Notes: a model not told the origin generated them from the letters alone. Shown: positions 25,637 to 35,200, numbered from the stretch's first letter. The stretch is 64,000 bases of DNA from CAVPPA01 sp050730755 (GCA_050730755.1 JBOHNR010000008.1:1-64000), one strand, 5' to 3'. Numbers and translations are program-made.

Positions 25637-28468
25637 ATGAAGACGGTGGGACCTGACAAGAGATTGAATTACTACAGTATGACGCCCGATGACGTCATAG
25701 CTGATTTGCACAGCCACAGAATGGGCTTGACAAACGTCGAAGCTGCCAGGCGTTTAGAACAGCATGGGGCAAATATCCTTTTTCGTGCCCCTCATGAATC
25801 ATTAATAACCACTTTCCTACGCCAGTTTAAAAATCTCTTCGTGATTATGCTCCTTATTAGCGCCGCCTTTGCGCTATACCTTCACGATGGCAGGACAGCA
25901 ACTATCTTAATTATTATTGCCCTGATGAATGCCTCAGTTGGTTTTTTCCAGGAACACAAAGCTGAAACTTTAATGAATAATCTGGAAGACTTGCTAGTTC
26001 CTCGCGCCAAAGTTATACGCAACGATAAACTGACGGATATCGATTCTCAAGATCTAGTGTTGGGAGATATAGTCTACATCGAAGAAGGTGATTCAGTGCC
26101 AGCCGATCTCCGGATCATTGAAGAGGAGGAGCTAACAACGAACGATTTTGCCCTGACTGGCGAAAGTAACCCAAGTCGTAAGTTCGTTCATGCTATTTCA
26201 GCGGCGGTTCAATTGCCAGACCGGCACAATCTAGCTTTTTTGGGTACAACGGTGGCTACTGGCACAGCCCGTGGGATCGTCATTGGTACCGCAATGCATA
26301 CCGAGCTTGGACGTATTGCCTCTTTAAGCCAAGTCACACACGCTCAACTTTCGCCTCTTCAAAAAGAAATGAATCACTTGGCGACGCGAATCGCCCAAAG
26401 CACTCTTATTTTGGCTGCTTTGCTAGCTATTATCGCCCTTCAAGCCAATCTGGGACTTAAAGCTGCCCTTCTTTTTGCCATCGGTATAAGCGCCGCTATG
26501 ATCCCTAATGGCTTGGTCGCCGAAGTTAACATAACTTTAGCCCAAACGGCTAGCCGCATGGCAAAAGCACGAGCCCTAGTTAAGAAACTATCAGCGGTTG
26601 AAACGCTAGGTGCCACAAATATCATTTTGACTGATAAAACCGGAACTTTAACCAAAAACGAAATGACAATCAGCCGGATACTTATTGGACGGACGAGTTA
26701 TGGCGTGACTGGCACAGGCTACGAACCACGCGGGGCGATCATAAATGGGCAGCAAAAACTTCTACCTAAAAAAACACTCGAAGGATTATCTCTATTTTTT
26801 ATAACCGGAGCTTTGGCCTGTAATGCCCGCGTTAGTCAACCCGACGCTCAGCATCGAACTTGGTACGTGATTGGCGACCCGACTGAAGGAGCCATTGTTA
26901 CGCTCGCCCGGAAAGCAAGTCTGAAGACTGAAGATCTTCACCTTAAGTACCGAGAAATACGCGAGTTCCAGTTTGATGCCGCCAGGAAATTGATGAGTTC
27001 TATCCGTCACTACGAAGGTAAGGCAGTAGTTTTTGTAAAGGGCGCGCCTGAAGCAGTACTTGGACGCAGTAATAAATTATGGGACCACGGTCATATTAGA
27101 AAATTCACAGCTGCTGATCGAACTTTCTTTATAACTCAAACTGAAATGGAGGCTAAAAACGCCATGCGTAATCTTGCCTTCGCTTATCGTATTTTGCCGA
27201 AAAATGTTGACCTTAAAGAACTGACTATGGATGAAGCCGAGAAAGATTTCACTTTCCTGGGTATTGTCAGTATGCAGGATCCCCTGCGAGACGATGTACC
27301 CAGAGCCATGGCGGCTGCTCGAAGCGCCCATGTCCATGTTTCCGTTGTGACCGGAGACTACCCAACCACTGCTGAAGCAGTTGCCGTTCAAGCCGGGTTG
27401 GCAGTAACACTGGATCAAGTTAAGGTAGTCGGGACTGACGAGCTAAGCGTCCTGTCTGACAGCCAAGTCTATCAACTGATTATAGAAGGCGGCGTTATCT
27501 TTTCAAGGGCGACACCTGAAGATAAACTCCGAATCGTTGAGATTGGTAAAGCCAGCGGACTAGTCGTGGCTGTAACTGGAGACGGTATAAACGACGCACC
27601 AGCCCTGAAACATGCCGATATTGGTGTGGCTATGGGTAAAACCGGTACCGATGTTGCTAAAGACGCCGCTGAAATAGTGCTACTAGACGATAGCTTTAGT
27701 ACGTTAGTCGGCGCCATAGAGCAAGGCAGGCTAACCTTCTACAACATTAGGAAAGCAGCTCATTGTGCTATGACTGATAACGCCGGTGAGCTGATAGTTA
27801 TCCTTATGAGCTTAGTTGGCCAAATTTTCTTTCATATACCAATCGCCATTACAGCCATCCAAATTCTGGCCATCGACATTATCGCCCAAATGGCTCCGGT
27901 TACGGCACTTGGCTGGGATAAAGCAGAGCGTTCTTTAATACACCAAAAGCCCAGGCGGCTAAGTGATCACATACTCAATGTCAAAACAGTTCCCGGTTTT
28001 ATTATGTTCGGTGCACTCGGTGCTGTTTTAGCTTATTCGAATTTTCTGTTCTTCTTTGTTAGGCATGGCTTGAGTGCGGCTTATATTGACACAAGTAGTA
28101 GTTTGTATGCTCAAGCTACAATGCTGACCTATCTAACGCTAGTCCTTTGTCAGTTTGTCTATCTAATGATGGCTAGAGCTGATGAGCATGAGAGTTTCTT
28201 TACGCGTTTTCTTTGGAGTAATAAAAAGTTACTTATTGCTTTCGCCATATCGTTCTTCTGTATTTTTAACATTATGTACAACCCCTTGATTAGCTCGTAT
28301 TTCGGGGCTGGGCCATTAAGTGTAGCTGACTGGCTGGCGGCAGTTGGCGCCGCCCTCATCTACTTGGTAATCAGTCTGCTTCAACGTCACACCCGGAAGC
28401 ACACTCGCCAGGCCATCATCAAGCTTCACCGTGAAGTTCACGGTAACGCCTCCCCGGCTCGAATATGA
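25637..28468 (+). CDS. P2-type cation-transporting ATPase
   Basis: 943 residues with the full P-type layout: N-terminal cation-ATPase domain, TGES actuator loop (ALTGESNPS), phosphorylation motif DKTGTLTKNE near residue 335, GDGINDAPALKHAD hinge, and about ten membrane segments. Overall it resembles Ca2+ or Na+/K+ pumps. The M4 motif reads IPNGL where PEGL is expected, removing the key Glu. In M6 IDIIAQM replaces IDLGTDM, so Asp to Gln at one site. Ion specificity is therefore open. TATAAT (25622-25627) lies 9 nt before the ATG. Confidence 0.92.
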   Translation: MKTVGPDKRLNYYSMTPDDVIADLHSHRMGLTNVEAARRLEQHGANILFRAPHESLITTFLRQFKNLFVIMLLISAAFALYLHDGRTATILIIIALMNASVGFFQEHKAETLMNNLEDLLVPRAKVIRNDKLTDIDSQDLVLGDIVYIEEGDSVPADLRIIEEEELTTNDFALTGESNPSRKFVHAISAAVQLPDRHNLAFLGTTVATGTARGIVIGTAMHTELGRIASLSQVTHAQLSPLQKEMNHLATRIAQSTLILAALLAIIALQANLGLKAALLFAIGISAAMIPNGLVAEVNITLAQTASRMAKARALVKKLSAVETLGATNIILTDKTGTLTKNEMTISRILIGRTSYGVTGTGYEPRGAIINGQQKLLPKKTLEGLSLFFITGALACNARVSQPDAQHRTWYVIGDPTEGAIVTLARKASLKTEDLHLKYREIREFQFDAARKLMSSIRHYEGKAVVFVKGAPEAVLGRSNKLWDHGHIRKFTAADRTFFITQTEMEAKNAMRNLAFAYRILPKNVDLKELTMDEAEKDFTFLGIVSMQDPLRDDVPRAMAAARSAHVHVSVVTGDYPTTAEAVAVQAGLAVTLDQVKVVGTDELSVLSDSQVYQLIIEGGVIFSRATPEDKLRIVEIGKASGLVVAVTGDGINDAPALKHADIGVAMGKTGTDVAKDAAEIVLLDDSFSTLVGAIEQGRLTFYNIRKAAHCAMTDNAGELIVILMSLVGQIFFHIPIAITAIQILAIDIIAQMAPVTALGWDKAERSLIHQKPRRLSDHILNVKTVPGFIMFGALGAVLAYSNFLFFFVRHGLSAAYIDTSSSLYAQATMLTYLTLVLCQFVYLMMARADEHESFFTRFLWSNKKLLIAFAISFFCIFNIMYNPLISSYFGAGPLSVADWLAAVGAALIYLVISLLQRHTRKHTRQAIIKLHREVHGNASPARI

Positions 28469-28517
28469 GCCATTCAGGGCCATTAGTTACCTACCATCAA
28501 TTAATCTTTTAGGTTGG

Positions 28518-29108
28518 CTATGCAGATGGTAGATTTAGTTTCTTAGCAACTTCCGTCATCAGCTTTCGTTGGCCGTTAAAGTCATTGAAAATAAGAAAAT
28601 CAGCTTTAATTTTTACGCCACTCATGTTTAGAGTGGCATCATCGCCGCTAGGACTCATCTCGACTCGCTCTTCAGTTAAAAATTGTTCGAATGATTTATT
28701 GTCTTCTTCTGCTCGATCACGATTAACCGCATTCTTAATGATGTGGCTGTAACGAAGTTGCGGTTCACCGTCTAGCCATAAAACTATACCACCAAGCTCA
28801 TGAACACGCTCGGCCTCGGCAGGATGACGCAGGGAAGCCATAGCCAGACCACGATACTGATCAATCTGACCAGAATATCGCTCAATTGCCTTATCAACTA
28901 ATACAGCCAATCCCTGTTGGCGGCGCCACTCAGCACTAATCTTACCTAGTGTTGCCCTGTCTGCTGGGAAACCGCGTTTTTTAGCCTCCTCCCGTAAGAC
29001 GTCCGTAACTGATACAAACAAATAGCCAAAATCCTGAGCTAAAATATTCCCAACGGTATCTTTGCCAGCCCCATTTGTGCCGCTGATACCAATAATTTTT
29101 GTCGGCAT
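28518..29108 (-). CDS. P-loop nucleotide kinase-like protein
   Basis: 196 residues. The Walker A GISGTNGAGKDTVGNIL at the N-terminus and later DR-rich lid (NRDRAEEDNKSFEQ) fit small nucleoside/nucleotide or dephospho-CoA kinase-like proteins (AAA_18 type). The substrate cannot be decided from sequence. It is the last gene of a dnaG-rpoD-kinase run, 32 bp after rpoD, in the macromolecular-synthesis region, so it is co-transcribed with replication and transcription genes. Confidence 0.7.
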   Translation of the reverse strand: MPTKIIGISGTNGAGKDTVGNILAQDFGYLFVSVTDVLREEAKKRGFPADRATLGKISAEWRRQQGLAVLVDKAIERYSGQIDQYRGLAMASLRHPAEAERVHELGGIVLWLDGEPQLRYSHIIKNAVNRDRAEEDNKSFEQFLTEERVEMSPSGDDATLNMSGVKIKADFLIFNDFNGQRKLMTEVAKKLNLPSA

Positions 29109-29140
29109 TAGATATCTATTCCTGTTTCTCGATCAAGATT

Positions 29141-30274
29141 TTATCCCTTAATGTAATCGTGCAATTTCTTCGCATCGCGGTGTTTACGCAGTTTAGCCAA
29201 GGCTTTAGCCTCTATTTGACGAATACGTTCGCGGGTGACGGCAAATTCTTGGCCAACCTCCTCAAGGGTGTGACTTTTACCGTCCTCTAAGCCAAAACGC
29301 AATTTGATAATTTTTTGCTCACGTTCTGTCAAGGCACTGAGCATATCTTTAACCTGCTCTTTTAGCAGCTGATTTGTAGCTGACTCTTCAGGGGTTACAG
29401 TATCTTCATCTTCAATGAAATCGGCTAGAACAGAGTCGTCTTCGTCATCGCGTATGGAAGCGTCAAGACTCGAGATATCTTGCTTAATTTTCATGATATG
29501 TTCAACTTTATCGACTTCGATTTCCATCTCTTTAGCTATTTCGTCGTTAGTCGGTTCCCGGTTCAACTTCTGGGTTAAGCGCCGTTGCGTCCGCAAAAGT
29601 TTGTTAATGGTTTCTACCATATGAACCGGTATACGAATCGTTCGAGCCTGGTCAGCAATAGCACGGGTAATAGCCTGACGGATCCACCAGGTTGCGTATG
29701 TTGAGAATTTGAAACCTTTGTCCGGATCAAATTTTTCGACTGCCCGTAGTAAGCCAGTATTGCCTTCTTGGATTAAATCAAGTAAATCCAGACCACGGCC
29801 AACATAACGTTTGGCAATCGATACTACCAAGCGCATATTAGCCTCAGCCATCTTATCTTTGGCATCTTTATCGCCAGACACCACACGTTGGGCAAGCTCC
29901 AACTCTTCAGCGGCATTAAGTAGCGGTATTTTACCAATTTCTCGTAGGTACAATCTAACCGAATCATCAGCCACATCATCGTCAAGATATCCTGACGCAG
30001 CCAGCGGTGTTGCTTCTTCTTCCTCTTCTTCTAAAATCCACTCATCAGTAAAGTGATCGACGTCTGGTTCGGCAATCGTAATCTCAATGTTAGCATCGGC
30101 TAATTCCGTATAAAGCTTATCTAAAATATCGGCGTGTTCCGGTATATCTGAAATAGCGGCCAATATTTCTTTCTGGCCAATGTGACCATCTTTTTTGGCA
30201 TTTTCAATAAGTTGTACCCTTGTAGTTTCCAAATCTTCGACTATTTTAGGGCTCTGTGACTTATTTTTAGGCAT
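29141..30274 (-). CDS. rpoD: Primary sigma factor (RpoD/SigA)
   Basis: 377 residues. An acidic region 1.1 (about 1-95, including EEEEEEA) precedes region 1.2 (DDSVRLYLREIGKIPLL), region 2 (FKFSTYATWWIRQAITRAI), region 3, and region 4 (TREQERQI-type helix ERIRQIEAKALAKLRKHRD). It directs promoter recognition. The conserved 2.4 and 4.2 helices agree with the TTGACA/TATAAT promoters found in the window. It sits 3 bp after dnaG with a GGAGGAATTTAAATT ribosome site. Confidence 0.97.
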   Translation of the reverse strand: MPKNKSQSPKIVEDLETTRVQLIENAKKDGHIGQKEILAAISDIPEHADILDKLYTELADANIEITIAEPDVDHFTDEWILEEEEEEATPLAASGYLDDDVADDSVRLYLREIGKIPLLNAAEELELAQRVVSGDKDAKDKMAEANMRLVVSIAKRYVGRGLDLLDLIQEGNTGLLRAVEKFDPDKGFKFSTYATWWIRQAITRAIADQARTIRIPVHMVETINKLLRTQRRLTQKLNREPTNDEIAKEMEIEVDKVEHIMKIKQDISSLDASIRDDEDDSVLADFIEDEDTVTPEESATNQLLKEQVKDMLSALTEREQKIIKLRFGLEDGKSHTLEEVGQEFAVTRERIRQIEAKALAKLRKHRDAKKLHDYIKG

Positions 30275-30277
30275 AAT

Positions 30278-32026
30278 TTAAATTCCTCCAGTAACACTTT
30301 TAAGCAGTGCATCAAGTTGCTTAACTTTTTTTAATAATAAACCAGTGCGAGCTTCACTAGTCGACTCAAGCTCTACTGCCAGCTTTTGCTTTTGATGTTT
30401 CACGTAGGCTTCAACCAGTCGTATTTGTAACCGAGTCGCTTCATATTCCAGTTCTGAGGACTCGATGTCCTGGTAGAGCTCTTCATACTCTAATGTTAAG
30501 ATTTTAACATAATCGTCAATCTGTTGCAACTGGTCTTTAGCAGAGTTATTAAGCTTCTGAGAGGCCAATAGAGAGGATAACAGTTGCTTGGCTTCAGGCT
30601 TGGACAACATTTCGGGGCTAATAAAAGCTAAATGATCCCGCAATTTCGGCTGGATGAGCATTAAAGCCAAAAAGTGGTCCTGCAATTTGCTATATTCAAT
30701 TTGCTCTAGATCAAGTTTTATCGATGGCATTTTTTGCTGTTTACGTATTTTTTTATCAGCCGGAAAAGTGGCTAGTTTCTTGGTTAAAGCTTCACGATTA
30801 ATACCAATGGCAGCCGCTATAGAAGTCATGTAATGATCCTGCTCGACACTATCACTCAGACGGTTGACTAGCGGCAGTAATCGATCGGTAAATTGGCGCT
30901 TGCCGGGCGCACTTTCAATATTAAGTTCCTTTTTATAAAGCTCCATTAACCAATCGAGCGCGTAAGTATGCTCGGTAATCACTTTCTGCCATAATTTCGG
31001 ATTATCTTGAATTAATTCATCAGGATCTTTGCCGGCTGGGATATCAATAATACTTAGCGAAACTCCAACTTGGCTGGCAATAGGTATCGCTCGCTCGGTA
31101 GCGGCTAGCCCCGCTCGGTCGGCGTCAAAGCATAGTCTTATATCTTTCACTTGTCGACTAAGAATTTTGAGATGTTGTTCAGTAAGTGCTGTACCGGCAA
31201 CAGCTACCACTTGGCTTGAGCCAGCTTGGTGACTGGCAATAACGTCCAGGTTACCCTCTGTAACAACAACATATTGGTCTTTGCGAATAGCCTCTTTGGC
31301 AAGGTGCAGCCCGAAGACATGACGGGATTTATCATACAGTACAGTTTGAGGTGTATTAATATATTTCGGCGCACTGGGATCCTCGACAAGTAAACGGGCT
31401 GTAAAGCCGATTACTTCCCCAAAGGGATCTTGCAATGGAATCATCAAGCGGCCACGAAACATATCGCCGATACCGGAGTAACGGCGAGAACTGACACCGG
31501 CCTGTTTCATTTCTAATTCGCTAAAACCTTTACTTTTTAAGAAGTCAATTAGTGCATTACCCCCAGCTGGAGAGTAACCCAAGCGCCATGTTAGAGCTGT
31601 TGCTTTACTGAATTTTCGTTTCTGTAAAACGTACTCCAGAGCCGGCCGGTGCTTAGAAAAATGAAGCTGATAAAATTTTACACTGAGCTCTAGTAAATCG
31701 CGGAGACGGGTCTTATTAGGACCGTTTCCCCTTGTATCTCGGCGATATTGCTCAAGGTCAACGCCAGCTCTACGGGCAAGTAGCTCGAGCGCACTTTTAA
31801 AATCTAATCCCTCAACTTCCATAACAAAACTGAACATGTCACCGCCTTTTCCAGACGAAAAGTCGTGCCAAATTTGCTTCTCTGGACTGACAATAAAGCT
31901 TGGAGTTTTTTCGTTAGTAAAGGGACTGATGCCTTTCCAGTTGCGACCGGCATGCTTTAACTGGATGTATCCACCAATAACGTCCTCAATGCTAAGCCTA
32001 GCCTTAATCTCGTCAACTGCGTCCAC
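30278..32026 (-). CDS. dnaG: DNA primase DnaG without zinc ligands
   Basis: 582 residues with the DnaG layout: CHC2-like N-terminal domain, TOPRIM core (VVTEGNLDVIASHQAG, FDADRAG), and a helicase-binding C-terminus. The N-terminal fold keeps the surrounding sequence (AGRNWKGISPFTNEKTPSF, WHDFSSGKGGDMF), yet all four metal ligands are replaced: Ser34, Thr37, Asp55 and Ser58 instead of C, H, C, C. Primase makes RNA primers, and the zinc domain normally reads the template. The start is a GTG at 32026, 9 nt after TACAAT. It is followed by rpoD. Confidence 0.93.
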   Translation of the reverse strand: MDAVDEIKARLSIEDVIGGYIQLKHAGRNWKGISPFTNEKTPSFIVSPEKQIWHDFSSGKGGDMFSFVMEVEGLDFKSALELLARRAGVDLEQYRRDTRGNGPNKTRLRDLLELSVKFYQLHFSKHRPALEYVLQKRKFSKATALTWRLGYSPAGGNALIDFLKSKGFSELEMKQAGVSSRRYSGIGDMFRGRLMIPLQDPFGEVIGFTARLLVEDPSAPKYINTPQTVLYDKSRHVFGLHLAKEAIRKDQYVVVTEGNLDVIASHQAGSSQVVAVAGTALTEQHLKILSRQVKDIRLCFDADRAGLAATERAIPIASQVGVSLSIIDIPAGKDPDELIQDNPKLWQKVITEHTYALDWLMELYKKELNIESAPGKRQFTDRLLPLVNRLSDSVEQDHYMTSIAAAIGINREALTKKLATFPADKKIRKQQKMPSIKLDLEQIEYSKLQDHFLALMLIQPKLRDHLAFISPEMLSKPEAKQLLSSLLASQKLNNSAKDQLQQIDDYVKILTLEYEELYQDIESSELEYEATRLQIRLVEAYVKHQKQKLAVELESTSEARTGLLLKKVKQLDALLKSVTGGI

Positions 32027-32143
32027 TGTAAGAATATTGTACGCTATTTACTCTCTTCAGGTCCGAGGCCAAGCATCACCTGTAACAACTTACCATGATC
32101 GGACAACCTGGTAGAGCAACAACCCTTATGATTAAATAGGGTT

Positions 32144-32776
32144 ATGCCGCCTCAACAAAATTACGAGCCAGCGCCGCCGGCGCCTGAACCTGAACAATAT
32201 GATTTTATCGTCGATAGTAACAAGCATAAACCGACTATTAATCTAATCAAGGTCGGTTCGTTTAAATCCCGACTAATAGTGGCGATCGGCGGAGCTATTC
32301 TGCTGATAATAGCAATTTGGGTCTTCATCTCTGTTTTATCGAACGCTTCAACAGCACCGACCGCCCCGCTGATCGCTATCACTCAAGAGCAAAATGAATT
32401 AGCTCGCATTTCGTTAACACCTGCCCAGAGCGCCACCGAACAGCCAACACAAACTTTTGCGATAACGACTAATCTAAGTATGCAAAGTGAGCAACAGGCT
32501 TTTTTGGCTTTCTTGCAAACTTTAGGAAGTACCCCTAGTAGCAGCGTCCAGCAAGCTACTCGTAACCCAAAAACTGACGCCGCTTTATTGGCAGCTCAGA
32601 CTGATGACACCTACGATCAAACTTACATTTCAATTGCTCAATCAGAACTAACAACGTATGAGAATACACTCAAACAAACTTTTGCCAACACTAAGAATAC
32701 CAACGAGCGGATACTGCTAAACACCGCTTACAAGCAAGCCGAGCTCCTGATGCAACAAAGTACTCAAACTGAATAA
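32144..32776 (+). CDS. Single-pass membrane protein, unknown
   Basis: 210 residues. A proline-rich cytoplasmic N-terminus (PAPPAPEPEQ), one membrane helix at about residues 44-68, and a Gln/Thr/Ser/Ala-rich helical outside domain. No family recognised. TATGAT (32127-32132) lies 11 nt before the ATG, so the leader is at most a few nucleotides and no Shine-Dalgarno is present. It is divergent from dnaG and converges with yjbR. Confidence 0.6.
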   Translation: MPPQQNYEPAPPAPEPEQYDFIVDSNKHKPTINLIKVGSFKSRLIVAIGGAILLIIAIWVFISVLSNASTAPTAPLIAITQEQNELARISLTPAQSATEQPTQTFAITTNLSMQSEQQAFLAFLQTLGSTPSSSVQQATRNPKTDAALLAAQTDDTYDQTYISIAQSELTTYENTLKQTFANTKNTNERILLNTAYKQAELLMQQSTQTE

Positions 32777-32793
32777 AAGTGAGCAATCAGAAT

Positions 32794-33117
32794 TCAAGCC
32801 CTCCCACAAACAAGGTAGTAAGAATGACGAATCAGATCTTGTACCTCTTCCCATTTCAACTGCCCGCTGAGTAATAAGGTATTCCAGTGTTTCTTGTTTA
32901 AATGATAGCCAGGCATCACGCTCTCGTATTTGTCGCGTAAAATTTTTGACAACTCGGGATCGCACTTTAGGCTCAATTGCACAGGCTCTTTATCCTCAGC
33001 CATCAAAGCAAACATTTTGTCTTTAACTTTGTAAACGGCAACACTTTCTCCAAATGGATAGTCCAAGATGGCATTGGGCTGACTTAAAATATAATCCTCG
33101 ACGACCTTTTGGTTCAT
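32794..33117 (-). CDS. MmcQ/YjbR-family protein
   Basis: 107 residues from the chosen ATG (33117); the longer frame extends into orn. The family pattern is clear: a start with a helix, AVYKVKDKMFALMAEDKE, then LSLKCDPELSKILRDKYESV and PGYHLNKKHWNTLLL. YjbR proteins have a CyaY-like fold and bind DNA in some reports. It lies 4 bp after the orn stop with GGAT upstream, so orn and this gene form an operon. Confidence 0.85.
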   Translation of the reverse strand: MNQKVVEDYILSQPNAILDYPFGESVAVYKVKDKMFALMAEDKEPVQLSLKCDPELSKILRDKYESVMPGYHLNKKHWNTLLLSGQLKWEEVQDLIRHSYYLVCGRA

Positions 33118-33121
33118 CAAC

Positions 33122-33679
33122 TCAATCCGTGTGGCCTTTGAGCCACTCCAGGTAATATTGCAGCTCAGCGACAGAAGCCTGAATATCATCGAAGGCTCTA
33201 TGCAATTCTTTTTTCTCAAAACCGACGCCATACTTACCTTGCATCAACACTTTCCAAGCACTAACGTCTAGCATTCGGTAATGTAATTTTATATCTAGTT
33301 GTGGCCACCATTTTTTGATAAAGCCCCGGTCATTATAAATGCTATTGCCGGCCAGGACAGCTGGCTCGATACCAAATTGCCGCTCAACTAGCTCGATGAG
33401 ATCTTGCTCGACTTGCTGGCTTGATTTACCGCTATCCAGTTTTCGGATAAATTCGTTACGGTTAACTGGAAAATCCTGCCACCAGCTGTTCTTTTGCATC
33501 CGATTAATGACCGACTTGCGAGGCTGTGTGACAAGCGCTTCATAGCTTTCGAGCGTTTTGAAGTCAAAGTCCGTTACCTCAGCCGCCACTTCCAAAATCA
33601 GATCCTTCATTGGATCTAATCCTGTCATTTCTAAATCTACCCACAGTAGTTTAGTCGGCGTGGCGTTTTTATCAATCAT
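33122..33679 (-). CDS. orn: Oligoribonuclease
   Basis: 185 residues, standard for Orn. The DEDD exonuclease residues are visible in LLWVDLEMTGLD, the middle motif NSIYNDRGFI, and HRAFDDIQASVAEL near the C-terminus. It degrades 2-5 nt RNA fragments and linear dinucleotides. This matters because the NrnA-like protein in the window has lost its catalytic site. TATAAT (33688-33693) lies 8 nt before the ATG, so it may be leaderless. It is followed by yjbR. Confidence 0.94.
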   Translation of the reverse strand: MIDKNATPTKLLWVDLEMTGLDPMKDLILEVAAEVTDFDFKTLESYEALVTQPRKSVINRMQKNSWWQDFPVNRNEFIRKLDSGKSSQQVEQDLIELVERQFGIEPAVLAGNSIYNDRGFIKKWWPQLDIKLHYRMLDVSAWKVLMQGKYGVGFEKKELHRAFDDIQASVAELQYYLEWLKGHTD

Positions 33680-33759
33680 TGCCTTAGATTATATCGTAAC
33701 TAAAGATATCAGAAAGTTTAGGCTTTGCCAGCTAAGGCCCTTAATTAAGTTAGCGATAA

Positions 33760-34347
33760 TTAGGCCTGAGTTCTGGCGAGAGCCAGCGCATCGCTGTACC
33801 ACTTAAGACTCTCAAGAGTTGTTTTAAGAGCTGTCTGTGGACCGAATGGTTTAGCCTTAAGTTCGGCGCTTAAATTACCAGTTTCATCGATTAAATCACG
33901 AGCCCCACCAACTAAAAATACAGCTTGAGGTACAGTGATCGTTAGCAGGCCTGGCAATACACCTCGTAGATGAGCTATTGCTTGGGCTCCACCAGTTGAA
34001 CCGTGAGCAACTAAAGCTACCGGTTTTTTGGCAAACTGGTAATCTGCGTAATCTAAGGCATTTTTCAAAACAGGCGAATAAGATCGGTTGTACTCGGGTG
34101 TGATTAGGGCGAAAGCATCAGCCTGACTAATTTTATCGAGCCACTTCTTAGCTACAGCATTTGGCTGGCGCTCTGGGTTAGCTTGAGGTGATATTGGCTC
34201 ATCCAAAAACGGTAATGGATAATCAACGAGGTCAATGATTTCTACTTCAGTATCGGCTAAATTTTTAGCCTCGTTGGCTACCCATTTGGCAACACGATCA
34301 GACACGCGATTAGGACGTACACTACCTACGATAACCTGTAATTTCAT
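33760..34347 (-). CDS. NAD(P)H-dependent FMN reductase
   Basis: 195 residues of the flavodoxin-like NADPH-dependent FMN reductase family. The N-terminus KLQVIVGSVRPNRVSDRVAK gives the phosphate-binding loop of FMN, and TPEYNRSYSPVLKNALDY is the conserved flavin-site motif. Such enzymes reduce quinones or FMN, often as a redox-stress defence. It is divergent from an HxlR regulator with a shared control region, suggesting redox-responsive control. The Shine-Dalgarno AAAAAAGGAGAATTGT is good. Confidence 0.9.
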   Translation of the reverse strand: MKLQVIVGSVRPNRVSDRVAKWVANEAKNLADTEVEIIDLVDYPLPFLDEPISPQANPERQPNAVAKKWLDKISQADAFALITPEYNRSYSPVLKNALDYADYQFAKKPVALVAHGSTGGAQAIAHLRGVLPGLLTITVPQAVFLVGGARDLIDETGNLSAELKAKPFGPQTALKTTLESLKWYSDALALARTQA

Positions 34348-34363
34348 ACAATTCTCCTTTTTT

Positions 34364-34415
34364 GGTATACTTTGTATACTATATAATATATGTTAGTAAC
34401 TATACTTTGTAAAGC
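34364..34415. promoter_or_regulatory. Probable HxlR operator between divergent genes
   Basis: The 52-bp stretch contains GTATAC-TTT-GTATAC (34365-34379) and a partial second copy, CTATACTTTGTA, at 34400-34411. TATACT at 34401-34406 would be the -10 of the HxlR gene, 9 nt before its ATG. Such AT-rich symmetric sites are typical HxlR targets. Direct control of both genes is inferred. Confidence 0.6.
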
Positions 34416-34763
34416 ATGCAATTAACGACCCCTAAACAAGACACCGATGTCGTCCTGGAGCCTAAAATAGGCTGCATTGCGACGGCCATTGAAATTATTG
34501 GCAGCAAATGGACTGCTCTAATTTTGCGTGACCTATCGAGCGGATCGAAGCGTTTTTGCATGCTTGAGAAGTCTGTCGGCAAAATTAATCCTCGGACGTT
34601 ATCTAAGCGACTTGACGATTTAGAAGCCCAAGGTATTATTAGCAAACAAAGTTTTACCGAAAGACCACCCCATATTGAATACACTCTTACTAAAAAAGGT
34701 AGGGACTTACTACCGGTATTGGAGCAGATGGCCGTTTGGGGAAACCGCTATTGCCGTCAATAA
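34416..34763 (+). CDS. HxlR-family transcriptional regulator
   Basis: 115 residues, the usual size. The winged helix shows EIIGSKWTALILRDLSSGSK, TLSKRLDDLEAQGIISK and the C-terminal YTLTKKGRDLLPVLEQM. Cys near residue 18 (KIGCIATAIE) matches the redox cysteine of YodB-like members, and there is another at RFCMLEK. It likely represses the divergent FMN reductase gene until oxidised. It converges with msrB 2 bp away. -10 TATACT is 9 nt upstream. Confidence 0.9.
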   Translation: MQLTTPKQDTDVVLEPKIGCIATAIEIIGSKWTALILRDLSSGSKRFCMLEKSVGKINPRTLSKRLDDLEAQGIISKQSFTERPPHIEYTLTKKGRDLLPVLEQMAVWGNRYCRQ

Positions 34764-34765
34764 AT

Positions 34766-35155
34766 TTAGGGGTGCGGCTTAAAAGCTAACGAAGCAGAGT
34801 TAACGCAAAAACGGTTGCCAGTCGGTTGGTCAGGCGCATCGTGAAAAAGATGGCCGAGGTGACCTCCACAATTTGCACATTCTACTTCCGTCCGAAACAT
34901 GCCGACACTTGTATCTTCTTTCATTTTGATCGCTTTGGTATCGGCAACATCGTAAAAGCTGGGCCAGCCTGAGCCGGAATCAAATTTGGTGTTGCTTTTG
35001 AATATTAAGTTACCGCAAGCTGCACAGGTGTAGTCGCCAGTCGCATCATTGTGAAGCAGTGCGCCAGTGAATGGAGCCTCTGTTCCTTTTTGCCGCAGAA
35101 TCTTATACTGCTCAGACGTTAATTTCTCTTTCCACTCATCATCAGTCGTAGCCAT
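34766..35155 (-). CDS. msrB: Peptide methionine-R-sulfoxide reductase
   Basis: 129 residues from the chosen start. Zinc cysteines CAAC and CANC are present, and the catalytic Cys lies in RFCVNSASLAF. It repairs oxidised methionine. A longer frame starts at 35188, but TATAAT (35162-35167) sits inside it, 6 nt before the ATG at 35155, so the shorter protein (MATTDDEWKEKL) is preferred. With the FMN reductase and HxlR it forms a small oxidative-stress group. Confidence 0.93.
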   Translation of the reverse strand: MATTDDEWKEKLTSEQYKILRQKGTEAPFTGALLHNDATGDYTCAACGNLIFKSNTKFDSGSGWPSFYDVADTKAIKMKEDTSVGMFRTEVECANCGGHLGHLFHDAPDQPTGNRFCVNSASLAFKPHP

Positions 35156-35200
35156 AACTTTATTATAATCCAATTGCCCTTTAGGCAAACTCAGCCAATT

